A stretch of DNA of 64,000 nucleotides from NCBI GenBank assembly GCA_963971405.1, contig OZ020485.1, positions 32,941,921 through 33,005,920 of the forward strand. Direction: 5' to 3'. The stretch is from Psococerastis gibbosa (taxonomy: Eukaryota; Arthropoda; Insecta; Psocodea; Psocidae). The notes below the pieces were generated by a model. It was not told the DNA's origin, did not search any database, and worked only from the letters and a program-made list of their open reading frames with translations. The position numbers were made by a program, and so were the translations under genes. Position 1 is the first letter of the stretch. Every line of letters begins with the position of its first letter. Positions 33,090 to 45,747 of the stretch are shown piece after piece.

Positions 33090-34250
33090 TACATGTGGCA
33101 TATGATAAGACAAACAGCAGAAAATGGCAAGTTAAGTAGATTTTATGCAGAAATTGAAAAATGCTGATTTTCTGGCTCGCTTTTATAGCCAGTAAACTTT
33201 ATTTCAGAGAAAGATCCACAATCAAAATTTTAAAAGAGAAAAAATAAAAAATGAAATTTTTATGCAAATGGAAGGAGCATAATCTGACGGACGGATAGTG
33301 TCGAACTTTGAAACATACGGAACTGACGTTTTAGTTCATCTGTCATTGGAATCCGCAAGGAAAACTAAGAAAACCTCGTGAGGCTCCATTTTGCAAAGCA
33401 TTTTTCATTGATTTAACGTCAAGGCAATTTTTCATTTTGACAGGGTGTAAATAGCTGAGTTTGCAAATGTTTTTTTTCGATGATTCTCCTTCTTTTTAGA
33501 GGACGCCTACGTCCCCTTCCTGTAGGGAGGTGGCATAAATGACGATCCTATATGAAGAAAGTAGGCTTTGAAAGCGGATTCTGTCTCTAATATGCATTAT
33601 ATCCCCGTATGCTCTTCTTCAATATCGTCATATGATTTATGGGTTCGGAAGTGGTCCTGAATAAGACTTGCTGGATCTCGATACAACAGTGTATACACCA
33701 GGCCTTTTTGACACTTGCGTTTCGTCCAGTCATGTCTGATAAACGAGTCAATTTTATGTAAGGACAGCAAGGGATAATAAATCTGACTATCATTAAATCC
33801 ATTAATAATATCCTATATTCTGCATACTAATAATTATAGCTCGCTTCAGATTGCTATTAATTGATAGCCTAGTTTTCACAATAAACTTCGGAGGGTAATT
33901 GCTGAATAGAACTGAAAAGGCTTAGGACCCCTTCGAATAAAGTAAGTTAGTTGATCAGTTGTTTACTGCGATATTATTACTAAGCCTGAGGTTAGGAGGG
34001 ATATTTTAATAAAAAACTACCCGAGGCGAAGGGGAGACCTTGTAAGGCGAGCGCCACGCACAGAGCGGCACAGCCAAGTGTGAGCGACTGGATCCTATAC
34101 TATACAAGGATTCGCCTGCCTTAGAAACTTTCCAAGTTAAATGAGTGCTTCCCACACTGTCACAGAAGCACTAGCACAATTAAAATGACAGAATTACCTG
34201 ATTTTGATGATATGTTGACGATTTTACTTTATACTTTCTTGTTAGCCAGC
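33090..34250. other. No feature recognised
   Basis: Mixed AT-rich DNA. A 71-codon minus frame at 33,587-33,802 has no known motif. Nothing else supported. Confidence 0.4.
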
Positions 34251-34253
34251 TGT

Positions 34254-34668
34254 TCCACTTGTCAATATTCCGTCAATAATTGATGCGATTTTCTCTTTGC
34301 TCTGTGTCTTATGTCTATCATAGAGTAAAATCACGATTTGCCAACAAAAACAAACTAAAATTAAACAATGGCGTCGTCTTGAGATGATAAATAATTACAA
34401 TTAATTTCTTGAGAACAAACTAATTATTTCATAATTTAAATCCTAAAATTTCTTGTCGATTATAAAATTAAGTAATAAAATTAATTAATAAAGAAAAACC
34501 GCGGGCAACCTTACGCAATGGGAAAAAATTGAAAACAAAAATGGTCAGTTGTTGTCTATTGAAGACAAGTGGAATGAGGTGTAAAAATTTAAATGCGACA
34601 TTGATGATTTTCCGTCAATCAATGACATTATCAAAATTGAAGAAAAATTACCGAGTGGAATAGCCGCC
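34254..34668. mobile_element. MITE subfamily C, long copy
   Basis: Ends GCCAGCTGTTCCACTTGTCA and GAGTGGAATAGCCGCC. Inside each arm lies ATTCCGTCAAT or its complement. The core has AACAAACTAAAATTAAACAA then TGGCGTC, matching the core of subfamily A. Flanked by TTA on both sides. 415 bp. Confidence 0.75.
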
Positions 34669-34699
34669 TTAAGTACTTGTAATAGTTGTTGATCACTTG

Positions 34700-36110
34700 A
34701 TTGTATAATTGAATAGAAATACATATTTACTTATTTATTATTTATTTATTACCTTCAAGTCCTGCAGTTAACAAAGCAATGACTTTCTCTACATAAAACT
34801 CCTCAAATAATTTCTTAACTAACCGGTGCCCAATACCTTTACAAGCTTACTAACAGATTTTACTCCATAACTGCATCTAGACTTCGTTCAAATTTCGTAT
34901 GTTTGACACGATTAAAGAGATTATATAAGCAAACAATTATATTCCATCGGAAAATTGTATGCTAATCAAACCAACATAACAGACTCATCCAAATGCGATG
35001 TTCACATTATAGGTAGGACTGACTCCTAAAATAGTTTAATTTCCAAGCACACCCAATATTTTTGCGAAGTCTGAGCCAATGACTCGAACCGGAGTAATAT
35101 TTGAGCAATAAGCTTAATAGTTGTATTATAAGAAAAACTAAGTCCAGCAAGAAAAAAACATTTACCTAATAGTCATTATTTAGCAAATAATTATTTCTTT
35201 ATACAATGGATCATTTCCATATTGCAAGTCATACGTTAAAAAAAATTGTGGTGCAGGCTCGTTAGGTCAACGTCTAACGGATTTAAACATAAAAATAGAC
35301 GTAAAAGAAGAAGGAAAATATTTTTAATAATTTTGTCGACAATAAAAAGCTAGCAGAAACATGGCGTGAGTAACAACGATTTATTAGGGAAAGGCGCTAG
35401 GAAACAAAAAAATATGTTATCAGTATGTTGAAATCGCGGATGACGGTGTGAAAATATCGCTCTACAGTTAAGCTAAACATGCATCTAGTGATTCATGTGA
35501 TGGACAAAAGATTCTACAGGTTTTAGGACTTGAAAACACGATATACTGCAATTTGTATCACCGACCATTTTGTAGAACTCAATCAGTTGAGATTCCTATT
35601 CGGATAACAAATTTAATATATATTAATAACAGACATTCAGCATATGTAGTATAATCAATATGTTTCCACGAATGACGCTCACATAGGTCCTGCCTGGAAT
35701 TCACATAATGAATCTTTATGCTCCAACAACAACCGTAATTACTTTAATGTTAAGGAAACTGTTTCTTTTTTAAATATTAATCTGACTTAAGGCCTGCTTA
35801 TTATCAACTACAATATCCAGATGTTTGTAATTGTAACTGTATATCCGGTCATGTATATCCGGCCCACTAAAAATGTAAAATACTTATGTACTTTAATTAC
35901 TATACTGATGAACTAAGACCAGATTTCTGTTTATAATGCAAAAAAATAATTATAGCAGTATGGTAGTCTATATCTGCCTATAATAAAAAGGGAAAGCAAA
36001 TGTATAAAAGCTGACAAATTATAGCCCCAACATAATTTACACTAAACTTCTTACAAAACTTCAATTTTTATCAATTAATATGGCAATGCCGCGGAAGAAT
36101 TATACAGGTA
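34700..36110. other. Repeat-poor AT-rich stretch
   Basis: No transposon ends, tRNA-like boxes or coding frames supported. Candidate unique DNA. Confidence 0.35.
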
Positions 36111-36309
36111 CTTATCGTACTTATACAGCAAACAAGGGGGTGCGGGGGGTTACTCCGGCGAATTGTTTGACAAAGTAGGCCAGAAATAGTGGGATTTTAC
36201 GCATTTGTCAGCAAAAAATTTTGATTTTGCAGATGAAAATTTTATTTACAAAAACTGGAAATAGGCCAACCCGGTTTTTTTTTAATAAATAGGCGCAAAA
36301 TAGTGAGTT

Positions 36310-36460
36310 TCAACAAAAACGCGAGGCTTTAAGTGGTCACCTTATTCGCTTAATGAGCAGGGCGCCCCTGGACAAATGAGAGCTCTGCCGCTTTTGCGGC
36401 ATCGTCGTTCGTAAACAGTTTTTTTAAAATTAATTTTCATTCAGAGAAATGTGGCAACGA
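36310..36460. repeat. Dispersed repeat shared with 17,640-17,815
   Basis: Same segment order: GCGAGGCTTTAAGTGG, CACCTTATTCGCTTAATG, GGGCGCCCCTGGACAAATG, then ATTTTCATTCAGAGAAA. The copies have diverged and flanks differ. Confidence 0.65.
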
Positions 36461-36818
36461 TAGTCTTTGTTATTACTGTATTTTGAATAGCACGTAACGG
36501 TAAATGGTAGTAATAGCAAAATTTTCGTTACGTATTCGTAATTATATACGTAATTTTCAATAAAAAATTGATAGACTTTTGTACTGCACTACCGTATCTT
36601 AAAAAAGGTAATTTAACCTATCAAAGTGAAATGGGTTGTTTAATCGTTATTTAGCCCTATGCATCAATCTCAATCTCATTGTCATATCAATGGTATAAGA
36701 CCATAGGGAAACTTGTGAGGTTGAAATCAAGGACGCATCCTTCCTTCCCGGAATTTTAAAATACTATATATAGCTAGGAACATTGCTATTTTTTTTTCTC
36801 ATCTAAGTCCTAAGAGTC

Positions 36819-36823
<5 letters not shown>

Positions 36824-36849
<26 letters not shown>

Positions 36850-36907
36850 CAGAACCGGAATATTTGTGTATAATAATACCTATTCTGTACAATAATACAT
36901 ATTCCGG
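36824..36907. repeat. A26 tract followed by a short inverted repeat
   Basis: An uninterrupted run of 26 A (36,824-36,849) is followed by CCGGAATATTTGTGTA .. TACATATTCCGG, a short hairpin. It could be the poly-A end of a decayed retroposon, but no body was identified. Confidence 0.55.
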
Positions 36908-37568
36908 TCTCTAAGGGATAGGGGAAGCTACGAGTATGCTTCCCATCTATTCCTGTTTAAGGCGGTTGCCTCTGGTAAGTTTAACGGCCTGAGGTCCTAC
37001 CGAAACTTTGACTCAATCGTCAGTTTCGAAAAAGTCTTCCCCCGAAGGCCGAAAGAAACGTGCTTGAGTGAAGTTGTAGCCTGCTTGTGTATGCTGATCG
37101 GAGGAATGGCCCGTCCGCTCAGACGGAGGGATCAAGGGAGCCCCTTCACATGTCAATCCTCGTCAGTCACCATAGAGCCGACATGCACATGTTGGCCCGA
37201 GCAGCCATCTTGCCCGCCATATTGTGTCATCCATGTCAATCAAACAGAGACTGCGAGAGAGTTTTAATTGCCACCCACTTCCCTCTCTCTGGCGGCCTTT
37301 TTTGTCAAGCCCGAGGGCTGAGGGAGTATAATCGTCCAGGGCATAACAATATAAAATGGCCCCTCCTTTTCTAGACATGCAAAACAAAATTTTGGTTTCC
37401 TTCATAAGATGGAATATGTATGAGACGAGACTATTTATAGTGCAGTGCGATGCAGCAACGAGCAGTCCAACCAATCTGACAACAATGTATGTCCACCCAA
37501 TATACTAGCTGTTAAGTTCGTTGACCTCAATTACCGCGTAAAATAATTAGTTTGTTTTTTGTTTATTC

Positions 37569-37736
37569 TTTTTAAAAAAGATTATTCGCATTCAAACACT
37601 TCAATGCATATATCCGAATCACCTCTTCAGCCGCCTTTATAGGTAATACCTGTGTTGAGTTACGACAGGTCACCGATCGCATCATGTGTAGAGACTCGCA
37701 CAAGTACGAACAAGCTACCACTATGCCATCGAAGGC
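37569..37736 (-). mobile_element. SINE family D, most complete head
   Basis: Reversed: CCTTCGATGGCATAGTGGTA GCTTGTTCGTACTTGTGCGA, then the family body and ATTCAAT..TTGAATGCGAAT tail. The A box TGGCATAGTGG is well preserved; the B-box position is degenerate. 168 bp. Confidence 0.8.
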
Positions 37737-37739
37737 ATG

Positions 37740-39160
37740 AATACATGAATACATGATAGATATGATAGAATTATGTTTGACTAGGTATATTTTGTTTGGT
37801 CGCTAAATACACGCAGACTGAATTATTGAAAGATATAATAATAGAAAAGGCATTAAATCTGTATAGTATTACTGAATAAACGTAAAGTCAACAGGTCAGC
37901 ATACAATCAATATTTGGAGTGTTTGTATTGACAAACCGCATCAAATTACCTGCTCAAACAAACGTGGACTTTCTCCCTCGATCTCAAATTCAAAATGTTG
38001 ACTCAACAGTAGTATTGTACACAAGCAGAAATTTTAGGGATGCTTTACAAAATTACAGTGCTTATCACTTGGTTTATTGTATGGTGGACCTATTGTATTG
38101 CATTAGATATGAAATGTTTTACAATGTTTTACATGACAGCACCATTCTACTTAATTGCATTATATAAGAGCTAACCGTCGTATCTCTTCTACGACATAAA
38201 TCTGATTTGCCACCTTCACACGCTTTAAGGGGCATACTAGGTTTGAAATTATAAATTGTATTGAATTTTTGATAAATACATTAATTATCTATTTATTTAT
38301 CTAATTCATTATAAGTTAGTAACATCAACTTGGTATAAATATCAATCCAGGCTACCAATGACAGGTAGATTCTCATTCTAAAAACATTCAAATGTAAGTT
38401 TCAGATTTAAGTTTTGAAAATTTGTAATTCCTGCTGTTCGTTGTCGTGTCGTAACTACAAGTCAGTAGCAATAATTTCATTTTTTGCCGTAACGAGCACC
38501 AAAGGGTAAAGACATGCTGAGAATACCCGATGAAAATGTTAAGTGGTAAGATGGGACAGTACAAATGCCACTTCTAATTAAAAAATGATTCATAAGAAGG
38601 CATTAGCGTAACATATGGTTTTGCAAAAAGAATGCTGCGGTAAAAGAAGGGGAGAATTAGAATGTGGGCGCTTATTTCTTCCCCGTGTAATTAAGGAGTT
38701 TGCTTTAATGTTTTTCCCTGCTTAGACAGCGAAACCAACCCCTTTTGCTAAATACAGCTAAACAGCTTTGAGTATAGTGTATATCCACTGTCCTTTAGTT
38801 TTAAACGCTAAAAACCAGAGATGTCTTTTAAATAATATTCCTATTCCAGAAAATGTCCCCCATGGTACATTATCCAAGTCTATTACTTTTTAACTAGTAG
38901 ATTTTTTTAAATAACCTTTTTTTTCCTACATTGTTCTATTGTATATGTTGATATATGTTGCTCCACTGCTGGAACTTGGTGATTACAATTAATAAGGCAT
39001 GGGGACTCATTTACCCTGTATTAAAATAATTTCAGTTTTCACATGGATTAAGGTTTAAAACAAGGCCGTTAGTTTTGTTAATCTTGGTAGGTATAGATAA
39101 AAGATAAAGTTGTTGGATTATCAATATTATTCCATTTATTTTCTGAGTCTTATGAATCCC
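37740..39160. other. No gene recognised
   Basis: AT-rich DNA. The 82-codon frame at 37,919-38,167 shows no signal peptide, domain or known motif and is treated as chance. Confidence 0.4.
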
Positions 39161-39164
39161 AAGA

Positions 39165-39380
39165 TACTGCGTTTGTATCCCATCCCACATCCTGCAATTA
39201 TGGCGGAAGACTTTTAGAGGGCATGCAAAACAGGTGGACGCCTGAACCCTTAGTTCAGTGTAAAGAGAGGGTTTTGTAGCTCTCCTATACTCCCCTAGTT
39301 TTATTTTTTTCCAAAAAGATTATTCGCATACGAACAATTCAATGAATGTATCCGAATAACCTCTTCAGTCTCTGTAGGTT
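39165..39380. mobile_element. Degenerate S1 SINE next to a SINE D fragment
   Basis: 39,165-39,300 retains GGGCATGCAAAACAGGTGG, TTCAGTGTAAAGAGAGGG and CTCCCCTAG in S1 order, heavily diverged. It is followed directly by a reversed SINE D tail (AAAAAGATTATTCGCATACG .. CCTCTTCAGTCTCTGTAGG, 39,301-39,380). Confidence 0.6.
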
Positions 39381-40529
39381 GGTTCTACTGTAAGTATAAT
39401 AAAACAAATTATCATTATTTATATATTAATTAAACTAGTCATTACTATAATATTGTACTCGTGCAATTTCTCCACATAACGTAGATCTGCAACATAATCT
39501 CAAAATTGCGATTATTTACTCAATATTTATTATTTATATCCTTCTATTGGGCACCATGGCGGTTTCCATAGCAACACATGCCTAATTGGGCGCCACCATG
39601 GCATCTCCGACTACCAAACTGCCATGCTATGTTATTTAATTGAAGGTTGTTTAGAACGGACCTCAGAAACTGTAAAAAAATTAGTGTATACCTTCCTCCA
39701 GAGCCTAGTTACTTTTTTTTTTCTGATTCTGAAACACTCCATCGTTGTTGGTCAGGCCAACTTCGTCTGGCAGACTGCAGTTGCTAGTATGTAGCCTACA
39801 TGCTTATTTCAGTCTGTCCGGGAATTAGTATAATAAACTTGAGACTCAATCTTCAACTTCATTTCCAAGGAACTCATAATTAGTGTAATAAACGCGACCT
39901 TGATACCCCACGAAAAAACCTGGCTTAGAGTTCATAGCAAACCGGCTTTTTGTACACCTCTGTGTATTAGCTCAACGCTACCAGTTTAATCAAATTTTTT
40001 ATTACATCCTTAAATGTGATGTCTGACAAATAGACACTGGTCCCCGCGTCAAGTCAGTTATTTCCATCGTGCGGCTGTCAGAATTGACGTGCGCCGTGCC
40101 TACGAAATACAATACTACTACCTATCGCTGGAAGGTAAGATGTATTTCTGCTATTGTTCTTCGAAATAAATCTATTTTGAGCGTTTACCACTCAATTGAA
40201 TAAAATAATGAAAAAAAACAGACGTGCTCTTCGTCAAAACGTTAATAAAAACAGTAATAGATAAAGTAGGTAATTATAGTCTATAGACACCAAAAATACC
40301 AGCCTGTAGTAATTTCGATTTTGGTCTAGTGACAATTCAGCTTTAAATGAGCATAGAATCAAATACATTAAATTAAAAATACTACTTAATACATAATACT
40401 ACCACATTATCCTGTAGAAACTGAGATTTTTATGTACATTTCTATTGCTTATACTGTATACTTATATTGTACTTATATACTGTATACAGTACAATTATAC
40501 TATATCTTACGGATTACAATATAAAAATA

Positions 40530-40915
40530 AATCAGTGGCGTATATAAGGGAAATGAGAAAATATATGACATTTAACTAATGTGAGGTGTAATGCATAACT
40601 TGCCAGATCTAATAAATGTTAGGTCAGCAGCGAAGGGAGAGTAAGCGGTTTGGCTTGTTGAGTTCAAAATCGTCTCGGGTTCTACCTGGGAAAAGAAGTT
40701 TCTAGCTGGAGGTGATCTGATCGTGCCCCCCCCCCCAAAAAAAAATTGATGCATACAAGTCAGTCAAGTCTACAATTCAAGTTATAAAATAGGTTAATTC
40801 GATGGTTTGATTCAGTACCACCCAGTACGAAAAATGCCCAACAAACCAAAGAACAAAAGTGGTATATTGAAGGAAGTCCCCCCCCCCTGAAAAAAATTCT
40901 GGCTACGGTCTTACG
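40530..40915. mobile_element. Possible hAT-like MITE with terminal C/G tracts
   Basis: Left CAGTGGCGTATATAAGGG; right AATTCTGGCTACGGTC (reversed GACCGTAGCCAGAATT) next to C8-C9 runs at about 40,727 and 40,878. The ends resemble hAT MITE termini, but the two differ and no 8-bp duplication was confirmed, so it may be two fragments. Confidence 0.4.
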
Positions 40916-41675
40916 GTCTTGTTGTATATAGTTGTTTGTTTTTTGGAAAGCTTTCACTTATGAAATTTAGGCTACACCAAGAATTTGCCGAAAAGACCGA
41001 ACTAGGGCGGAAAACCATCGGAATTCAATCAGAGGTCGGAAGCAAGTGAAGAATGTTTCCGGGGCAGTACGTGCAGAGCATAACAAAAGTCTTGGAGAAA
41101 AAGTCAAGGCCCGTCAAATAACAAGTCTGCACCATCTTCCCCGTAGTTGAGGGGCTCAAAACCCCCTTGAGGGTATTAATTGATGTGTTAACGAGATTCT
41201 CGTTGCTCACTGACGCTCCTTCATCGCAAGTTTCTAGGTTTCATTTCGGGCATTACGATTTAAGACCCAAACAGGCGATACAACAGCATTAAGAACAATA
41301 CAATAGCTGGTAGAACAAACGATACAACTATAAATTTCTTGTATATTATAGGTTTTTTTTTATACACACTCAGGCAGTAAATTTTCTGAAAACCATCACA
41401 ACCGGGTAGAATCTATCATTGAGCGTAGATTTGACCCGATTCTACATCCCTGCCGAAGACTGTGTCCCAACATCGTTTGAAAAGTCTCGGTAAAGTAAAA
41501 TGGATGGTACAGCCATACACCAATGCGTGGCTGTCCCTTGCAGTATTCCTTACAGATACTTTTCAAGTGATGGCGTGCAGAAAAAGTGCCTTATTTATTT
41601 AAATTTTGCGTGCGACATTGTGTCAAATTAATTAGGTACGATTAGCTGGTTATTCCTCACGACAACTTGTTGGTG

Positions 41676-41873
41676 TTGTTTTCCAAAGTCTGCTTTCAGC
41701 ATTTCTGCTTTAAGCAATCAGTCAGCCTGCTGGCGGGGGACTTAAATTGACTGGTAGTTTCAGCGCCATATCATGTTCCACTATGCTCTGCTCTACATAC
41801 CATCAAGTTTTCTGCAGTTTTTGAAATGCTCTGTTCTGGTAGATTCTACTTGGTATGGCCGTGGGCTTTCTCA
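41676..41873 (-). repeat. Dispersed repeat E, internally deleted copy
   Basis: TCTGCTTTCAGCATTTCTGC, AGCAATCAGTCAGCCTG, CATATCATGTTCCACTATGC and AAATGCTCTGTTCTGG follow the order seen at 58,735-59,095. The central CCTGATTATAGTGG block is missing. Directly followed by an S1 SINE. Confidence 0.65.
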
Positions 41874-41892
41874 GCAATAAACCGAAATAATA

Positions 41893-42111
41893 ACCGACAC
41901 ATAGAGTCGTGGCACAGACTCCGACTTTCACCCGAATGGTTGTTGGTTCGAGTCCCACACTTGCTTCATTTTCTGGCCATGCTTCGGAGGGCATGTGAAG
42001 CAGGCGGCCCCGGGTCTTACTAGTTGAGTGTAAGAGAGGGCTTTATAGCCCCAACTCCTCTAGGTTGGCTTAGTAATAGAACAAAAAGTCAATATTTATA
42101 ATATTTATTTA
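41893..42111 (+). mobile_element. SINE family S1
   Basis: Head GACACATAGAGTCGTGGCAC, B box TTGGTTCGAGTCCCAC, core GCTTCGGAGGGCATGTGAAG, then TTGAGTGTAAGAGAGGGCTT and CTCCTCTAGGTTGGC, tail AATATTTATTTATG. Full length. Confidence 0.9.
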
Positions 42112-42955
42112 TGTACTTAAATAAACAAAATTGTATCAAACTCAATCGCCATATATATTCAGGGTAACCAAATAAGCACCATCAGTTTTGAGAAATGAAA
42201 ACGGGACTTTAAAACCCGCGAGGAAAACCTCGGCTACAGATAAATTCAAAATTATGGGGCTTAATAGCCGGGACCGAGAATCAAGTAGGTGGGGATGGGC
42301 CCGGGGGGAGGGGGGGGGGCGGCTGCGTTAACATAAAGTAGTGGTAAGAAGCGGAAGTTGTAGCTGACTCTGTACCACAACACATGCTTAACCCAACCAA
42401 TATTTATAGCTCTCCATAAAACACATTAGCCGACCAAAGAGGGTAGTAGCTTTTGTGAATTCTATTCAACATTTAGATGGAGGTCACTTATGTTGTTTTG
42501 AATATTGTTTATTTATAGGCCTATAATTTTTTGTGACCTGACCCCTTTGACATTATTTACTACACCATCAATAATTATCAAGATTTTTAATTGAACGCAG
42601 AACTTAATATAGTATACATAATGCATACCATATAAGAGTTGCCTATTTCCAAATAGGTCTATTTCTATTTTATTCGAATATTAGTTTTTGATTGGATTGG
42701 ATTCCTTGTTTAAAGACCTATTGATACACATACCACTTTGGAGTCAAATGTATTTTTTTTTTCAATGTTAAATGCTCCTCTAAAGTTAGACCTTTTTTTT
42801 AAGAAAATTTATTTCCATCAATTCCTTAGGGCTTAGATCACCTCCACCTCTACATCAGCCAATCAGCGCCCGTCATTGTGATCACGTGCCAATAATAACG
42901 AACATGGCTCCCACATGTTAATTGCGAGTTATGAGGGATAAGGAATGAAGAGAGA

Positions 42956-43150
42956 CATGGCCGTGCCCAGGTTTTGATTTCGGGGAGGGGGGGGGTCCAA
43001 ATTTTGTACGTAATTTATTAATGAATTAATAGATAAATTCTTCAAACCATGCATGTTTACACACAAAAATTTATTTCGGGGGGGGGGGGGTCCGGACCCC
43101 ATGGACCACCCCCCTGGACACCATGGACCACCCCCCTGGACACGGTCATG
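42956..43150. mobile_element. Short inverted-repeat element with G/C tracts
   Basis: CATGGCCGTGCCCAGG on the left is mirrored by CCTGGACACGGTCATG on the right. Internal G runs (about 42,988 and 43,078-43,091) and two tandem copies of ACCATGGACCACCCCCCTGG lie near the right end. No target duplication is certain. Confidence 0.6.
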
Positions 43151-43254
43151 ACGAGAGAATCGGTTTTCTAGCTCACCTGAAAGGTAAAGTTAAACGGAGA
43201 TTGACCAATATAGGCAACTCATCAGTGGTGCTACCTAAAATGCTATGTTGGCTA

Positions 43255-43364
43255 TAATGAAAATGCGTAAAACCCCAATATGTTTGAGCCCAATTTTTCA
43301 AAAAGATTTCGAAATTTAATCTTAATCTAGCCCCCTCCTTGATCTCATTCAAGATCCACGCCTG
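43255..43364. mobile_element. hAT MITE fragment related to 19,744-20,028
   Basis: GAAAATGCGTAAAACCCCAA, AATTTAATCTTAATCTAGCC, CTCCTTGATCTCATTC and the terminus ATCCACGCCTG align with the right half of the complete copy. The left half is absent. Confidence 0.7.
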
Positions 43365-43606
43365 AATGCCATTAGTGTCAACATTGTGTTGTATAATTGC
43401 CAATCGTGTCGTAGAGATAAAGTATAGAGTACGCGTTGAGCGTAATTCTCGTAGTACTTGTTGAACGTTTTACGTTTTAGGTGGCGGCAAACTTCGCTGC
43501 TACGAGGCAGTAGAGGCAGCAGATATTTATATACGTCCCGGACGACACGAGAAATATATGGTCGGAGTTCCATTCATGCTATAAATGAAGATGGGAACAA
43601 CCATAA

Positions 43607-43742
43607 GGCGGGGTTTCCACATACGTCAATGGTCAATGGTAAATATGGGTTTGACGTGGTAGCAGACATTTTTAGTATGTCTTTAATGTCTGCTAAAACG
43701 TCAATAACATATTTACCATCGACGTATGTGGGAACCCCGCCC
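43607..43742. mobile_element. MITE subfamily B, copy 3
   Basis: GGCGGGGTTTCCACATACG .. TACGTATGTGGGAACCCCGCC-type right end, with one arm shortened (ATTTACCATCGACGTATG lacks the second CATTGAC). About 136 bp; only 130 bp from a subfamily A copy. Confidence 0.85.
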
Positions 43743-43873
43743 ACCCCAGCGTCTCGGGATTATATGATTGTCGTACCTATAAAATTAGTGTATAAGCATA
43801 CTTCGTTGTTCTCCTCAGTTGTCGTTGAGGGAAAAATAGCCAAAAAGGATGAAGGAAACATACAGTAGACTTA

Positions 43874-44255
43874 GGTGCCCATTCCACCGACCGGCTAGGG
43901 CTATTTACAAAAACGGTGACGTGGTAGCAGACATTTAAGACTTAGGTGGCGTTTCCACCGACCTCGCATTAAAGAATGCAAATGACATTGACGGAAACTA
44001 GAATTTTTCTTTCTATAGAAATCTATTAAAATGTTTGTACTTAACATATCCCATGATGATTTTTTAATTTTAGTTTGCTTGTTTGTGATTTTACTGTATG
44101 ATCATTGATCAATTTTAACTATGGCATAGCGGAAAATAAACATTTCCGTTAATTCTGCAATGCGAGGTTGGTGGAAACCCTGCCTAAGTCTTGAATGTCT
44201 GCTACCACGTCACTGTTTTTGTAAATAGCCCTAGCCAGTCTGTGGAATGGGCGCC
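43874..44255. mobile_element. MITE subfamily A, copy 3 with inverted core
   Basis: Outer ends GGTGCCCATTCCACCGACCG and TCTGTGGAATGGGCGCC with TTA and TAA flanks. The inner core is reversed relative to copies 1, 2 and 4: the TTTCTATAGAAATCTATTAA side is on the left here. 382 bp. Confidence 0.85.
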
Positions 44256-44959
44256 TAAAATACATACATACATAAAGTACATACATACCGAAGTGATAAT
44301 AGTCAATTTGGATTACACAATAGGATATCAAGTTGGCAATGTGATTTATAAAAATGTCTAAAACAGGGCTCAGGCTTTTTACATGACCATGAATGCCAAA
44401 AGGTCAGCTTTAGGGCAATGCGGGAAACTAGCCCATCAACCCCCCCCCCCCCTACCACCTATTAATGTAACATTCACTTATATAATGTTGTAAAAATTGT
44501 TATTGTATTATAATATTTTAGTCATAACACTATTAGTAAGAAAGGAGAAATTGCAATCCATGATTAATTTTCTTTCGTTGCAAGCGACTTAGGTACCGGT
44601 TTCAATTCATATACTACAGTACATTTACAATATTCAGTCAAAAACAAAGTCTTGAAAAATAACAAAACTAAAAAAGCACTAGTAGTGAAAAATTTCAAGA
44701 GGCTTGCATGTTTTTTTTTTTTCAAAAATGGGCTGAGTCATGTGTGACCATCATTTCCTGTGGGACGTCTTAATTTTTCCCCAGGGATGGGGTGCGTCGA
44801 TTCTGGAATACAAGAGAAAGCGGCTGTGTGGGAAATGACAGTGCTTCGTTGACAGAAGCGGCAACCTTGTCGGATTGGTCAATGGTCCCGCCACAGTGAC
44901 TTGCAATACAATACCCACAAAGCGCAAGCCGACGTACCGTCCGTCGGAGACAGCTTCGT

Positions 44960-45215
44960 CTTTAGGGTACCTTCCAGCCGGCCGCCATACCAAGTTGAAT
45001 CCAGCGGACCAGAGCAGGTTCAAAGCTGCAGATAAATTGGTCGTGTGCACAGTGCCGGTAGGGAAACATGGTAGGACTTGTCCTGGTCACCTCCGAATTA
45101 ATCGTGTGACTTCACTGTGTTTCCCAAGTGGTTCGGAATCCACTATAATCAGGAGGTCCACTGTCCTATGGGCCCACACCATGGCCTGGGACTGTGTCAA
45201 ACCATACTACTACTA
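44960..45215 (+). repeat. Dispersed repeat E, copy
   Basis: CAGCGGACCAGAGCAGGTTC, CCTGGTCACCTCCGAATTAA, AAGTGGTTCGGAATCCACTA, GGCCCACACCATGGCC, ending ACCATACTACTACTAGGG. The inverted counterpart is at 47,329-47,596. The 113-codon frame over it is not matched in other copies. Confidence 0.75.
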
Positions 45216-45360
45216 GGGTACCTTCCAATTGCTGGAGTCAAAGGATAGAGTTTATTGACTTAAAAATGTTTTTTTTCCCCTATCACTTCACTTTTCACTT
45301 TTTTCCTTGACCAGTAACCCCGTACAAGGTGCGTATATAGAAGAAAACAATTTGTTATTA

Positions 45361-45747
45361 AGAGTGTACAGCCCGTAGGAAATTGGCGACCCGAAATTTA
45401 TTACTTTTCATTTTTTATTTAATTAACTAAGCATGTTATTAAAGATTTGGCTCATCAAAGTTGTAGAAGACTACTTCATGCATCATATAATAAGGTATTT
45501 TTAGTTTTCGAAATTGTAGTTTTTTTTATAAAATCGCTTTTACGTGAAAAGTTATTGTTTACAAAATATCTGCATGTTTATGAAAAAACTACAATTTCGA
45601 AAATTAAAAATATCTTATAATATGATGCATGAAGTAGTCTTCTACAACTTTGATGAGCCAAATCTTTAATAACATGCTTAGTTAATTAAATAAAAAATAA
45701 AAAGGTATAAATTTCGGGTTGCCAATTTCCTACGGGCTGTACACTCT
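45361..45747. mobile_element. 387-bp palindromic MITE, near-perfect arms
   Basis: Arms of about 170 bp: AGAGTGTACAGCCCGTAGGA on the left and its complement ending GGGCTGTACACTCT on the right. Both carry GATTTGGCTCATCAAAGTTG, GACTACTTCATGCATCATAT and TTCGAAATTGTAGTTTTT or complement. The spacer is about 50 bp. The family also occurs at 1-279. Arm identity looks above 90%. Confidence 0.92.

Noticed and set aside
43458..43868. 136-codon plus-strand frame, one of the longest in the window
   Set aside because: Runs through a subfamily B MITE (HTSMVNGKYGFDVVADIF is MITE sequence, also seen at 18.1 kb) and has no other support.
44875..45216. 113-codon frame with a protein-like composition
   Set aside because: Lies in dispersed repeat E; the frame is not kept in the other copies at 20.4, 47.3 and 58.9 kb.
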